Part shown: positions 19,903 through 28,833 of the stretch, piece after piece
Numbering within the stretch: the stretch's first letter is position 1
How the letters are laid out: every line of letters starts with the position of its first letter
Assembly: GCA_948443845.1 (NCBI GenBank)
Contig: CAOJUE010000001.1
Coordinates: 62,001 to 126,000 of the forward strand
Length of the DNA: 64,000 bases
Direction: 5' to 3'
From: an uncultured Eubacteriales bacterium
GTDB lineage: Bacteria; Bacillota; Clostridia; TANB77; CAG-508
Made by a program: the position numbers and the translations under genes
Notes under the pieces: model-generated
The model's input: the letters and a program-made list of their open reading frames with translations, nothing else
Database searches by the model: none
What the model was told of the DNA's origin: nothing

Positions 19903-21039
19903 TTATTGAATTTCCTGCGTATATTCTAACACTTCTACAATTCGATTGGAGATAATTTGCATGGCTTCATTGTTTGGATAATAAACTTCTTTTGTGATTC
20001 CGTCCACATTTTCCGTTACAAGGGATTGATAATCTGGCACATTTAAGTCACGAATATTGATGTATTCAAGATGTAATCGCTCACAAATTCCTGGCAAACG
20101 GTTTTGCATGGTTTCGTTTTGCCCCCAAACGCCAAGCCAAAGCATCTCCGCATTTGGCGAATATTGCCTGATGTGTTCTACCAAATCTTTCATGTCGTTT
20201 TCCAAATTTTCGCCTGCATAATGGTCGCCTAATTGAAAAATGACTAAATCTAAATTGGTTAGCATGTCCTTTTTCAAGAAATCCGCAAGCCAACCTTTTC
20301 GGGTGCGATTTTCCTCGCCTTTTTCCCATGTGGTAGCATTTACGGCATTTATTTTGACTTTGTCAAACGTATTTTCCAAACGAGTTTTGGTGATGTGATA
20401 ATAATCCAAATTTTCTTCAGTAGCATTTAAGCCCTTTCCGCCGTTTTGCGTGGTGATTTCGTTTCCAACGACAAGGGCGTTAAAATTTTCTATTTTGGCA
20501 AGTGTATATTGGAATGGCAAAATATAGTTACTTTCTGTCATAATCATTTTGCCTGAAACTTTGTTGTTTTCGCTTTGGACATAGGTTTTGCTATCATTTC
20601 CTTGTTTGGTGTACAGCGTATCTTGTCCGCTAATATCCATGAACAAATATTCGCCTTGTTTTAGAAGATGTCTTTGCTTTGACAAATCAATTGTATTTTC
20701 TCCTTCCGTGCATTCGATTTCAAAAGATGTCCTTTCTTGTGGAATCGATTTTGAATCGATTGTTCCAATAACAAAACGAATTTTGCCTTTTTGTGAAACC
20801 TTGATTGTTAAAGATTGAATAAAACTATTGGAATTGGCTGATTGCGCATAAGTTACTAAATGATATCCCCTTACATTTACTTCTTCTAAATCTTGTTGAT
20901 TGCTTGGCTCATCAGGTGTTGTATTATTGGTTATTAGGCCTTCTTCGTAAACTTTTTCTTTTGGATAAAATATGATAAGCACAATTGCGCATATGATTGC
21001 TACAATGGCAATAATCGCATATCCCTTTTTATTTTCCAT
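19903..21039 (-). CDS. Membrane-anchored SGNH-hydrolase-like protein
   Basis: 378 residues. A single N-terminal membrane helix (8-26) is followed by an extracytoplasmic part: a beta-rich region (about 50-175) and an SGNH-like domain (about 185-375). In that domain NALVVGNEITT, DLVIFQLGDHYA and WLGVWGQNE are in the positions of blocks I, III and of later strands. The classical GDS serine is not obvious (GNE instead), so it may be an inactive or divergent hydrolase acting on cell-surface carbohydrate. It lies 15 bases downstream of holA on the same strand. Confidence 0.6.
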   Translation of the reverse strand: MENKKGYAIIAIVAIICAIVLIIFYPKEKVYEEGLITNNTTPDEPSNQQDLEEVNVRGYHLVTYAQSANSNSFIQSLTIKVSQKGKIRFVIGTIDSKSIPQERTSFEIECTEGENTIDLSKQRHLLKQGEYLFMDISGQDTLYTKQGNDSKTYVQSENNKVSGKMIMTESNYILPFQYTLAKIENFNALVVGNEITTQNGGKGLNATEENLDYYHITKTRLENTFDKVKINAVNATTWEKGEENRTRKGWLADFLKKDMLTNLDLVIFQLGDHYAGENLENDMKDLVEHIRQYSPNAEMLWLGVWGQNETMQNRLPGICERLHLEYINIRDLNVPDYQSLVTENVDGITKEVYYPNNEAMQIISNRIVEVLEYTQEIQ

Positions 21040-21054
21040 TTTCTTTCCTCCTTT

Positions 21055-22074
21055 TTATGAACAATACGCACATAGTACGCTTTTTAAAGCGATATCAATA
21101 TCTACCAAACCAATTTTGGATTGCGCATCAATTTGGACAAACTCTTGTAGCATTTTTCGTAAAATTTCCTTTGAAAAATACGAAACTTGCTTTTTATATT
21201 TGCTTACTAAAAAAGTTTGATTTGGTTTTAAATTTAATGCCATAATAATATCACTATTCGACTCAATTGCAAGTGTACATAAATATAATTTTTTGAAATG
21301 ATTGTATAAAGTTATCAAAATTTTCTGAATGGGTTCTTTTTGATAAATCAAATTTTCTAGTACTTCGATTGCTTGGCTAATTTTTTTATTTCCTAAATTG
21401 TCAGTTAAATCAAATATCACACTTTCGATTTGTTTGATAGCTAACTTATCAACTGCGTCTTTCGTGATTTTTCCGCCTTCGCCAGCATACTCGATTAGTT
21501 TTCGGATTTCGTTCATCAAAGGTTGCAGATTGGTTCCAGAAGTTTCTAGTAAATAATTTAGTGTGGCTTCATCGCTATTTACTTTGTACAAATTGCACAC
21601 TTGTTTTAGTTTTTGAACCAATTGTGTAGGTTTTAATTCATCAATTTGGCAAACGATACCATTTTCCTTCATTGCTTCGTAGACGCTATTTTTATCGATT
21701 TCTTCTTCGACAAAAACGAGTACAACAGAATCTTCTATCAAATTTTTATTTTTGAGGATATATTCGCCAATTTCCTTTTGCAAAGGCGTTGGCTCTTTTT
21801 TTCGCCCGTCTTTTTTGAATAAACCAGAATTTTTGACCAAAATCAATTTTTTATCATAGCCAAATGCTGGCACTTCGATATTGAAAATCAAATCCTTTAA
21901 ATTTGTTTCATCAACAATCACATAATTAATGCCTTGCACCAATTCGCCAAAAATCTTCTTGATTTTTTTGATGAGATTGTCAATCAAATACGCTTCATTT
22001 CCATGCAAAAGATACATTGGTTTTAATTCGTTGCTATTTAATTCTTTTTCTAAAGTTTCGTATTTTATTTCCAT
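21055..22074 (-). CDS. holA: DNA polymerase III subunit delta
   Basis: 339 residues, matching HolA. The N-terminus LKPMYLLHGNEAYLIDNLI is the diagnostic delta-subunit start, followed by the degenerate AAA+ fold and the C-terminal collar domain. Delta opens the beta clamp within the clamp loader. No in-frame CGG in 340 codons. Confidence 0.93.
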   Translation of the reverse strand: MEIKYETLEKELNSNELKPMYLLHGNEAYLIDNLIKKIKKIFGELVQGINYVIVDETNLKDLIFNIEVPAFGYDKKLILVKNSGLFKKDGRKKEPTPLQKEIGEYILKNKNLIEDSVVLVFVEEEIDKNSVYEAMKENGIVCQIDELKPTQLVQKLKQVCNLYKVNSDEATLNYLLETSGTNLQPLMNEIRKLIEYAGEGGKITKDAVDKLAIKQIESVIFDLTDNLGNKKISQAIEVLENLIYQKEPIQKILITLYNHFKKLYLCTLAIESNSDIIMALNLKPNQTFLVSKYKKQVSYFSKEILRKMLQEFVQIDAQSKIGLVDIDIALKSVLCAYCS

Positions 22075-22161
22075 TTTTTACCTCTTGGTTATTATACCAA
22101 ATATCTTATTTTCGTACAACAAAAAAGAAAGAAATTTTGAAATTTCTTCCCCTTTCATTCG

Positions 22162-22734
22162 TTATACTTCCAAATGATTTCCCAAAAATCCGGCAGCAGA
22201 CTGAGCTACTTTGAATTCGGCTTCGCCCATTTTTTGATTTGGCTCTTTGGAAAGCAAAATCACACTTCCAATGACATCTCCATCTGAAATAATCGGATAA
22301 ATTACTTGAGAATTATAAATTCTCTCTCTTCCCTCGTTTTCTGTAATGGGAATCGCAATTTCGTCATTTTCCTTGCTTTTGAAAACTTCCTTGTTTTCCA
22401 AAACTTCTTCTAATTGCTTGCTAAGACCTTTTTCCAAAAAATCCTTTTTTGAACCACCAGATACAGCAATTACCGTATCTTTATCCGTAATACATGTAAT
22501 ATGTCCTGTTGTTTTTGAAATGGTTTCTGCATATGAACCCGCAAATTCAGTCAGTTCGCCAATTGGAGAATATTTTTTCAAAATAATTTCTCCTTCTTTA
22601 TCCGTAAATATTTCAAGAGGATCACCTTCCTTGATTCTGTGTACTTTACGAATTTCCTTTGGAATAACAACCCTACCTAAATCATCAATACGTCTTACAA
22701 CACCTGTCGCTTTCACTTTATTTTCCTCCTTCAA
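22162..22734 (-). CDS. spoVT: Stage V sporulation protein T (AbrB-type regulator)
   Basis: 190 residues. The AbrB-type swapped-hairpin DNA-binding domain is residues 5-50 (ATGVVRRIDDLGRVVIPKEI). The rest is the GAF-like C-terminal domain found in SpoVT, with GSVILLS near 160. SpoVT regulates forespore genes under sigma-G, so this is good evidence of endospore formation. AAGGAGG precedes the start. About 125 bases upstream are non-coding and contain an imperfect inverted repeat (AGTTAAC) but no promoter I can assign. Confidence 0.95.
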   Translation of the reverse strand: MKEENKVKATGVVRRIDDLGRVVIPKEIRKVHRIKEGDPLEIFTDKEGEIILKKYSPIGELTEFAGSYAETISKTTGHITCITDKDTVIAVSGGSKKDFLEKGLSKQLEEVLENKEVFKSKENDEIAIPITENEGRERIYNSQVIYPIISDGDVIGSVILLSKEPNQKMGEAEFKVAQSAAGFLGNHLEV

Positions 22735-22861
22735 TAAGTTTTTTATTTTAGTTAAGTTAACTCTTCGAGCGTAAGCAAGTTAGAGATAACTTTCTTTATA
22801 CTCGACCTTTATAAACTTATTATGACAAAATTGGAGAAAATTATACAAAATAAAAAAATTT

Positions 22862-23632
22862 TTACAAATTGATTCTTTCGATTTTGGTCACTCGATTCGT
22901 ATTGTCATCAGCATCAAACAAGCAACCATTCATCATTGCTTCGCCTTCCGCCAATTTATAGCGTTCTGGAAGCGCTGTTTCAAATCGTTTAAACGATACA
23001 TCAATATCCATTCCAATGACAGAATTTTTCGGACCAGTCATTCCGATGTCCGTTAAATACGCTGTGCCTTTTGGCAAGATTGCTTCATCAGCTGTTTGAA
23101 CGTGTGTGTGTGTGCCAAAAAGAATGGTCGCTTCTCCGTCCAAATAATAGCCAAGTGCAATCTTTTCAGCTGTTGCTTCTGCATGAAAATCCACGATGAT
23201 GATATCCGCTTCTGGTTTTATTTTTTGAATGATTTCTTTGGCAATCAAAAACGGATTTTCCGACAAAATTCCCATCGTCACTCTTCCAATTAAGTTGATG
23301 ACTGCAATTTTTTTGCCTTTTTTCTCTATAATTGTATAACCATGTCCAGGATTATTAGCAGGATAATTCGCAGGTCTTACGATTGTTTTTTCATCAATAA
23401 ACGAAAAAATATCCTTTTTGCCCCATGTGTGATTTCCCATAGTAACCACATCGACATTTAATTTCAAAATATCACGATACATTTTTTCCGTAATTCCCAT
23501 TCCATCTGCCGCATTTTCACCATTTACTACAATAAAATCAATTTGATTTTGCAAAACTAATTTCGGCAAAACCGCTTGCAATTTTTTTAAACCATTTCTT
23601 CCGACAATATCTCCTACTGCTAAAATTTTCAT
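22862..23632 (-). CDS. ymdB: YmdB-family metallophosphoesterase
   Basis: 256 residues starting MKILAVGDIVGRNG; a longer upstream frame lacks a ribosome site while GAAAGGAA precedes this ATG. Motifs: GDIVGRNG, NGENAADG, MGNHTWGKK (GNH), DFHAEATAEK and GTHTHVQTAD. These define the TIGR00282/YmdB family, which in Bacillus acts as a 2',3'-cyclic nucleotide phosphodiesterase affecting biofilm and RNA metabolism. In many Firmicutes it lies near spoVS and rny; here it is next to spoVT. No in-frame CGG. Confidence 0.92.
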   Translation of the reverse strand: MKILAVGDIVGRNGLKKLQAVLPKLVLQNQIDFIVVNGENAADGMGITEKMYRDILKLNVDVVTMGNHTWGKKDIFSFIDEKTIVRPANYPANNPGHGYTIIEKKGKKIAVINLIGRVTMGILSENPFLIAKEIIQKIKPEADIIIVDFHAEATAEKIALGYYLDGEATILFGTHTHVQTADEAILPKGTAYLTDIGMTGPKNSVIGMDIDVSFKRFETALPERYKLAEGEAMMNGCLFDADDNTNRVTKIERINL

Positions 23633-23721
23633 AAAATTATCATTCCTTTCTTGTTCGTTTAAATTATAACATATCCTTTCAGAATTGACAAATCTTTTTA
23701 AACAAAAAAAGATATGCAAAA

Positions 23722-24138
23722 CTACATATCTTCTTCATCACTTTCCGGTGTTTGCGTATATTCTGGAAAACGCAATTTAATCGCTTCATAAAAATAAGGC
23801 GCATACGAACAAGAAAAAATATTGCTGACATTATAATCACTGGAAATCTTGTTTTTTTCGACATCTTCTTGACTTTCGTATTTAAAATCATTCCAAAGGT
23901 TGAAAGCAAGTTCTGTTACCTTTTTGGATTTTCCTGTTTGCCAATTTTTATTTAAAGAATCAATATTAATTTCATCCCTTGCAATATCAAAAATTTCATT
24001 TACATGCCTTCTGGTTACTTGGCTAATGCCTAATGTATACATAAAAGAACGATCATACACGTTTGTTTTCCTGAAATCTTCGATTTGCTTCAAAGAATTT
24101 TCATAAAATTCTCTATGTTTTTTATCTATAAAATTCAA
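23722..24138 (-). CDS. Small hypothetical protein
   Basis: 138 residues, soluble, starting MNFIDKKHREFYENSLKQ and ending in an acidic tail. It resembles small clostridial proteins annotated as DUF6075, but I hold that only loosely. GAGGT lies nine bases before the ATG. About 200 bases upstream (24139-24343) hold no gene I can see. Function unknown. Confidence 0.5.
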   Translation of the reverse strand: MNFIDKKHREFYENSLKQIEDFRKTNVYDRSFMYTLGISQVTRRHVNEIFDIARDEINIDSLNKNWQTGKSKKVTELAFNLWNDFKYESQEDVEKNKISSDYNVSNIFSCSYAPYFYEAIKLRFPEYTQTPESDEEDM

Positions 24139-24343
24139 CTTATAACCTCACTTTCTAAGCGTTTTGGTAAATTACTTTTTATTTTTAGTATGTTGTAAAG
24201 TCGGGAATTTTATGCATCCTTATTTTGGGATTTTTTCATAAATTCTAAACAGTTTGAATTTTATTTTAAACTGCATCCCTTTTAAATTTCTCATACATTT
24301 CTTTACCTCTGCATCTTTTTGTCAATGTATTTTTAATTTTAAT

Positions 24344-25423
24344 TTATTCCTCCAAAATCGATTTCACAATTCCACGATCAATTGTATTTTCAAAAATATT
24401 TTTCAAAATAATCAGCACAATTGGTCCAATGAGCATTCCCATAATGCCCATTAATTTAAAGCCTGTGTACATTGCAATTAAGGTAAATAGCGGATGCACA
24501 CCAATTTTGCTACTAACAATTTTCGGTTCTAAAAATTGCCTCACCGCAGAAGTAAAAACATACAATCCCAAAATAGAAAATCCCACTGGATATTCCTGAT
24601 TCAAAAACAAAATCAAACTCCACGGAATCATCACCGTTCCAGAGCCTAAAATAGGAAGTGCATCCACAAACCCAATAAAGAGCGCCATAAGAAGCGGATA
24701 CCCGACATTCATGCCCATCAAATAAAAAATATTAAGTCCCATTAATACTATGACAAACGAAATACCAATTAATTTTATTTCAGCTTTCAAATAACCACTT
24801 AAAGATTGGGTTATTTTCTCTACTTTGCTTGCAATTTTTCCCAAAATCTTCTTAGGAATATGATGTTCCATTCTGTCCCAAATATAAATTTTGTCCGAAG
24901 TAATAAAATACGTTGCCAAAATCGTAATAACTGCATAAATGACAAAAGTCGGAACCGATTTTAGACTTTCTAGTAAATTGGTCAACGTATTTTTTAAAAA
25001 ATTAATCACTTGGTTAAGCAAATCCGAAGAAGTGGATTGAATCATCTGTTTCATATCATCTGAAATCGGCAATTTATCCATGTCAACCTTTTGCAAAAGC
25101 CAGTTTACGAAAGACATTGCCTTTTCCAAATATGTATTTAGCGCCCCCAATAAATTCGTACTTTCTGAAATAAGCGCAAAAATCCCCCATACAACTAGTC
25201 CAATTAAACCTACAAAAACTGTAACAAGCACAAAAACACTACTTGTCTTTCTACTAAAATTTGTTTTTTTATGAAGCCATCTTATCAATGGTTCCACCAT
25301 AAGAGAAATAATATAGGCAATTAAAAAAGGAACATAAAACATAAAAAGTTTAGCAGAAAGCACAAATATCAAAAAAATAATAATTAACCAAAAAACCTTT
25401 TTCAAAACCGTTTTATATTCCAA
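24344..25423 (-). CDS. AI-2E family membrane protein, YtvI-like
   Basis: 359 residues with the AI-2E/PerM layout: helices near 8-75, a large central loop (about 95-200) and C-terminal helices with FVDALPILGSGTVMIPW and a final hydrophobic hairpin GIMGMLIGPIVLIIL. Spore formers carry this size class as YtvI, a sporulation membrane protein. The best start is TTG at 25423 (MEYKTVLKKVFW), nine bases after AAAGGAG; the longer ATG frame upstream runs into the CBS gene and lacks a ribosome site. Transport substrate unknown. Confidence 0.8.
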   Translation of the reverse strand: MEYKTVLKKVFWLIIIFLIFVLSAKLFMFYVPFLIAYIISLMVEPLIRWLHKKTNFSRKTSSVFVLVTVFVGLIGLVVWGIFALISESTNLLGALNTYLEKAMSFVNWLLQKVDMDKLPISDDMKQMIQSTSSDLLNQVINFLKNTLTNLLESLKSVPTFVIYAVITILATYFITSDKIYIWDRMEHHIPKKILGKIASKVEKITQSLSGYLKAEIKLIGISFVIVLMGLNIFYLMGMNVGYPLLMALFIGFVDALPILGSGTVMIPWSLILFLNQEYPVGFSILGLYVFTSAVRQFLEPKIVSSKIGVHPLFTLIAMYTGFKLMGIMGMLIGPIVLIILKNIFENTIDRGIVKSILEE

Positions 25424-25448
25424 TTTTAACACTCTCCTTTTCCCATTA

Positions 25449-25877
25449 CTAATGATGTTTACACTCACAAATACATTCCATGGTGTCTCCCACTTCTTGT
25501 GGTTGCACCTTTTGACTTTGAGCCAAATCACCAATTGTAAGCATACCAACAATTTGGTTATTCTCGATAACTGGTAATCTTCTAATTTGGTTGGTAGACA
25601 TTGTTTGGGTTGCGTCATCAATTTCTGTATCTGGTGTTGTTTTAATAACCTTTGTAGTCATAATATCAGATGCTTTTGTTTGGCTACAATCTTTATTAGT
25701 TGCCACACATCTTGTGATAATATCTCGATCGGTTACAAATCCAATCACATGACTTTCCTGATTACAAATCGGTACACAGCCTACATCATTTTCTTGCATT
25801 AATTTTGCAATTTGTTCTAAAGTCGTATCCGATGTTGCTCGCACAACTTTTTTGCACATACAATCTTTTACTCTCAT
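25449..25877 (-). CDS. Tandem CBS-domain protein
   Basis: 142 residues made almost wholly of two CBS motifs: residues 1-60 (VKDCMCKKVVRAT ... GFVTDRDI) and 68-125 (ASDIMTTKVIKTT ... GMLTIGDLA). It ends with a cysteine-histidine tail, CICECKHH, which could bind a metal. CBS pairs usually sense adenine nucleotides. It is 25 bases upstream of the YtvI-like gene on the same strand. AGGAG precedes the start. Confidence 0.88.
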   Translation of the reverse strand: MRVKDCMCKKVVRATSDTTLEQIAKLMQENDVGCVPICNQESHVIGFVTDRDIITRCVATNKDCSQTKASDIMTTKVIKTTPDTEIDDATQTMSTNQIRRLPVIENNQIVGMLTIGDLAQSQKVQPQEVGDTMECICECKHH

Positions 25878-25940
25878 TTTTCATTCTCCTTTTTTTAGAT
25901 TTGCTTAACCTTAAGTATGTGCAATTTTTTGAAAAATATA

Positions 25941-26492
25941 CTATCGATACATGCCTTGCGTCATATTCGTATTTGGCATTTGATTTTGCATCATCATTGG
26001 ATTTTGCATGGTTTGTCTTTGGTTTGACATTTCATTCAAAATCATGATTTTAATTAAATCTCTTAATAATGCATTTTGCGCATTTGTGTTAGAAGTTGCA
26101 GTAGAAGCGCTGTTTTGGCGGGACGTGGAAGAATTCCTTTCGCAATTGCTTGCATTAGAATTTTCATTTGATGAATTTGGCATATTCGATGTCGACTGAT
26201 TTCCCAAATTAATATCTCCCTCCACAATGTTATAAACCGTATCTACCATGTGATTTAAAGCCTCTTCTGTCAAATATCCGCCTTGATTGCTTGCCAAAAC
26301 TTGAGAAACAACTGGCGAAATAATGCGATAAATAGCTGGATACATGGCATTTAAGTTTTGCATTGGCATTTGTCCCATTGGGATTTGTGGATTCATATTT
26401 GGATTTTGAAATTGATTGGCATATGGATTGTACGCTGGATTTTGATTGTAATAATTCAAATCTTGCATATAATTCCCATTTTGATAATACAT
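25941..26492 (-). CDS. Asn/Gln/Met-rich protein, possibly spore-coat related
   Basis: 183 residues. The ends are low-complexity N/Q/M/P sequence and the middle is a short ordered domain, MYPAIYRIISPVVSQVL followed by EALNHMVDTVYNIVEGD. That ordered part recurs, from memory, in small clostridial proteins next to sporulation genes, and the composition suits a coat or structural protein. AAGGAGG precedes the ATG. I cannot assign a firm function. Confidence 0.55.
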   Translation of the reverse strand: MYYQNGNYMQDLNYYNQNPAYNPYANQFQNPNMNPQIPMGQMPMQNLNAMYPAIYRIISPVVSQVLASNQGGYLTEEALNHMVDTVYNIVEGDINLGNQSTSNMPNSSNENSNASNCERNSSTSRQNSASTATSNTNAQNALLRDLIKIMILNEMSNQRQTMQNPMMMQNQMPNTNMTQGMYR

Positions 26493-26542
26493 GATTTTTA
26501 CCTCCTTTGTTTTTTCCCTATCAATCTATGCAAAAAGTATAA

Positions 26543-26569
26543 AAAAAGAACGTTTTTCACGTTCTTTTC
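26543..26569 (-). terminator. Terminator of the coiled-coil operon
   Basis: AAAGAACGT and ACGTTCTTT form a tight stem between A and T runs, just beyond the stop at 26576. Confidence 0.7.
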
Positions 26570-26575
26570 AAAAAA

Positions 26576-27247
26576 TTATCTTGTCCTTTCGTCTTTATCG
26601 TAATCATGTGATTTGTCTTTGTCTGGTTCTTGTTCTACTTCATGCTCTTCCGAGCCACCAATTTTTTCCATTACCAATCGAGCAGACCTTTCGCCTTTTG
26701 TCATAACATCGTTCAAATCTTCTAAACCTTTTCTACCTTCCATTACTTTACTAGCTTCTTTTTTATATTCATCATCAGGAAAATCTGTTATTTCTATTGT
26801 CACTTCTTCCAATGGTTCCTTTTGTTCATATTCTTCCGCAATTTCATTTGTTTCTGGTTGCTCTTCTAATTCTTCCTCATTTTCAGAATCTTCTGGTTCT
26901 TCATACTCTTCTTCAGTTTCATTTTCTTCAAAAGATTGGTCATATTCCTCAGTAGTTTCATCAATTTCTGGTTCTTCGTCTATTTCTTCCTTTTCTGAAA
27001 AATCTCGTCCTGAAATCATTTCAATAGCCGTATTTAATAATTCATTTAACTCATCTTTGTAGTCTTCTCTTTCTTGTATCTGTGCAGAATGCTTCAGCAC
27101 TCCTCCATCATCATAAAGTTTATCCAAAATCTCTTTATTTTGCTTTTTTTCTTCTTCGAGATTTGCTTTTATCAATTCAGCATCTTCTTGTTTTAAATCT
27201 TTTGCTTCCAACATTTGACGATATATTTCTAACATCTCTCTATTCAT
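26576..27247 (-). CDS. Acidic hypothetical protein, third gene of a coiled-coil operon
   Basis: 223 residues. The first 85 are a charged helical segment; residues 85-170 are a nearly pure glutamate-rich, probably disordered stretch; the C-terminal 50 are charged with a short helix (LNDVMTKGERSARLVMEKIGG). No membrane segment or known domain. It follows the 47-residue protein by 19 bases and ends before a terminator. Confidence 0.55.
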   Translation of the reverse strand: MNREMLEIYRQMLEAKDLKQEDAELIKANLEEEKKQNKEILDKLYDDGGVLKHSAQIQEREDYKDELNELLNTAIEMISGRDFSEKEEIDEEPEIDETTEEYDQSFEENETEEEYEEPEDSENEEELEEQPETNEIAEEYEQKEPLEEVTIEITDFPDDEYKKEASKVMEGRKGLEDLNDVMTKGERSARLVMEKIGGSEEHEVEQEPDKDKSHDYDKDERTR

Positions 27248-27266
27248 TCATCCTCACTCCTTCATC

Positions 27267-27410
27267 TTAAGTTTGTTCTTCTAATATTTCACTTATTTCT
27301 TCTTTGACTTCTATTTCTTCATCATTCAACTTACTTAAAATTTGTTTCAATTTTTCTTTTGGAAGAGAACCTAATTTTATCATTTTTCCATCTAATATAA
27401 TACTTTCCAT
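27267..27410 (-). CDS. 47-residue small protein, second gene of a coiled-coil operon
   Basis: ATG at 27410 has a textbook AAAGGAG six bases upstream. The product begins MESIILDGKMIKLGSLPKEK and is helical and acidic toward the end (EEIEVKEEISEILEEQ). It starts 11 bases after the stop of the long coiled-coil gene and ends 19 bases before the start of the acidic gene, so it is well placed as a real operon member. Function unknown. Confidence 0.65.
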   Translation of the reverse strand: MESIILDGKMIKLGSLPKEKLKQILSKLNDEEIEVKEEISEILEEQT

Positions 27411-27421
27411 TTTTTCTCCTT

Positions 27422-28198
27422 TTAAATCATTTGTTCAAACACTTGATTCGTTTCTGCTTTGGCTTGTTTGATTTTAGCCACGAAAAGAACTATCTCACGT
27501 TCCATACTTTCTTCTACATCTGGTAATTTTGTCTCTAACATTTCTAACTCAACTTTCATAGGCTCTATCACATAAGCCTTGAATTTAGACTCACCAGTAA
27601 AGAAATTTTTGATTTTATTCATGATTTTTCCAAACAACCCAATTTCCGTCAAAAATACTTGACTCGATTTATCTTGAAATAAAGAATTCACCTTTTTCTC
27701 CATTTGAATTGCGCATTTTTCTAATTCATTTTCGCATTCTTCAATAATCACATCATAATTCCTTTTCTTTTGAAGACAGGCTTCTATTTTTCGAGTATAT
27801 TCTTCGATCATCTTAAGGTTTGCTTTATCCAATATTTCTTGTTTAATATCACAACTTTTTTTCCAATTCGTAATCGCAATTTTTTGGTTACATTCTGCCT
27901 CTTGCAATTCTAAATAGATATTCATAAATAAAGTTTGATATTGTTCTAAAATTTGTGATAATTGTTCTTCGTATTTACCTTTCATTTCCTGATATGTTTC
28001 TTCATAATCTTCTAAAGCTTGATCATAAAATTTCGCTTGTTCTTCAAAATTAGCATCCAATGATTGAATTTTTTTGGTTTGTATTTCATCCATCGTTTTT
28101 TGAAAAATTGCTGCTAAAACTTTTGACTTTTTAATCTCTACTTCATTTAATTCCATCAACTTGTCCATAAGCAAAGTATTCGATTTTCTCTCTTCCAT
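27422..28198 (-). CDS. Coiled-coil protein, first gene of a three-gene operon
   Basis: 258 residues, almost entirely predicted coiled coil, with a short hydrophobic break near 185-205 (FGKIMNKIKNFFTGESKF) that could be amphipathic and touch the membrane. No enzyme motif. AGGAG precedes the ATG. It leads an operon with the 47-residue and the acidic proteins, a set I cannot match to a known system. Confidence 0.6.
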   Translation of the reverse strand: MEERKSNTLLMDKLMELNEVEIKKSKVLAAIFQKTMDEIQTKKIQSLDANFEEQAKFYDQALEDYEETYQEMKGKYEEQLSQILEQYQTLFMNIYLELQEAECNQKIAITNWKKSCDIKQEILDKANLKMIEEYTRKIEACLQKKRNYDVIIEECENELEKCAIQMEKKVNSLFQDKSSQVFLTEIGLFGKIMNKIKNFFTGESKFKAYVIEPMKVELEMLETKLPDVEESMEREIVLFVAKIKQAKAETNQVFEQMI

Positions 28199-28254
28199 TT
28201 CTTTTCTCCTATTCTAAATTTCATTTGTACATTCTTATATTATTATATACAAAA

Positions 28255-28296
28255 TAAAAAAAAAAGCAATAGTTTTTTTCTATTACTTTTAATTTT
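28255..28296 (-). terminator. Probable terminator of rpmE
   Basis: AAGCAATAG and CTATTACTTT form an imperfect stem with a T-rich loop, inside A and T runs, 15 bases beyond the rpmE stop. Confidence 0.5.
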
Positions 28297-28311
28297 TTTT
28301 CGTATTTTGGA

Positions 28312-28509
28312 TTATACACCATATTTCTTCTTAAACTTGTCTGCTCTTCCACCAGTTGTATTTTGTTTCAAGTTTCCAGTCCAAAAAGGATGACATTTAG
28401 AACAAATATCAACTTTCATTTCTCCTTTTGTGGAGTTTGTTTCAATCACATTTCCGCAAGCGCATATAATTTTTGATGTTGTATAATTTGGTTGGATTGC
28501 TGTTTTCAT
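28312..28509 (-). CDS. rpmE: 50S ribosomal protein L31, zinc-binding type
   Basis: 65 residues with the four-cysteine zinc site (CACGNVIET ... CSKCHPFWTG), the hallmark of the C+ form of bL31. GAGGTG precedes the ATG. Monocistronic, with its own promoter at 28612-28640. Confidence 0.96.
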   Translation of the reverse strand: MKTAIQPNYTTSKIICACGNVIETNSTKGEMKVDICSKCHPFWTGNLKQNTTGGRADKFKKKYGV

Positions 28510-28611
28510 TTATCTTCACCTCTCTTTTTTTCTCTCTATCTCATTTTTTAATCATACCATAACTTTTTTGAGAATGCAAGTGTTTTTTGTTTATCTGTTG
28601 AATATTTTTAT

Positions 28612-28640
28612 TTTATATCACATTTTGGTTAAAATGTCAA
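28612..28640 (-). promoter_or_regulatory. Promoter of rpmE
   Basis: TTGACA at 28635-28640 and TATAAA at 28612-28617, 17-base spacer. The rest of the 28510-28833 gap contains only a ten-base inverted repeat (GGGAATTTTA, 28680-28732) after the pilin-like gene, perhaps a weak terminator. Confidence 0.7.
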
Positions 28641-28833
28641 GAGGATAGAAGTGGACTTTGCCGTTTATAAATTGTTTTAAGGGAATTTTACTTTTCTTTA
28701 AAGACTCTTTTTCGTTAAAAAATAAAATTCCCATATATACTACTCTATTTTATTGAATAAAAATTTAATACACTCTTCCATTCTCATGACCGATAGCCAT
28801 TCCTATTATTGATTGTTTCATTTTTATTTGTCT

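Noticed and set aside
26613..27062. 149-residue serine-rich open frame on the plus strand
   Set aside because: It is the reverse complement of the glutamate-rich stretch of the 26576 gene and has no start signals.
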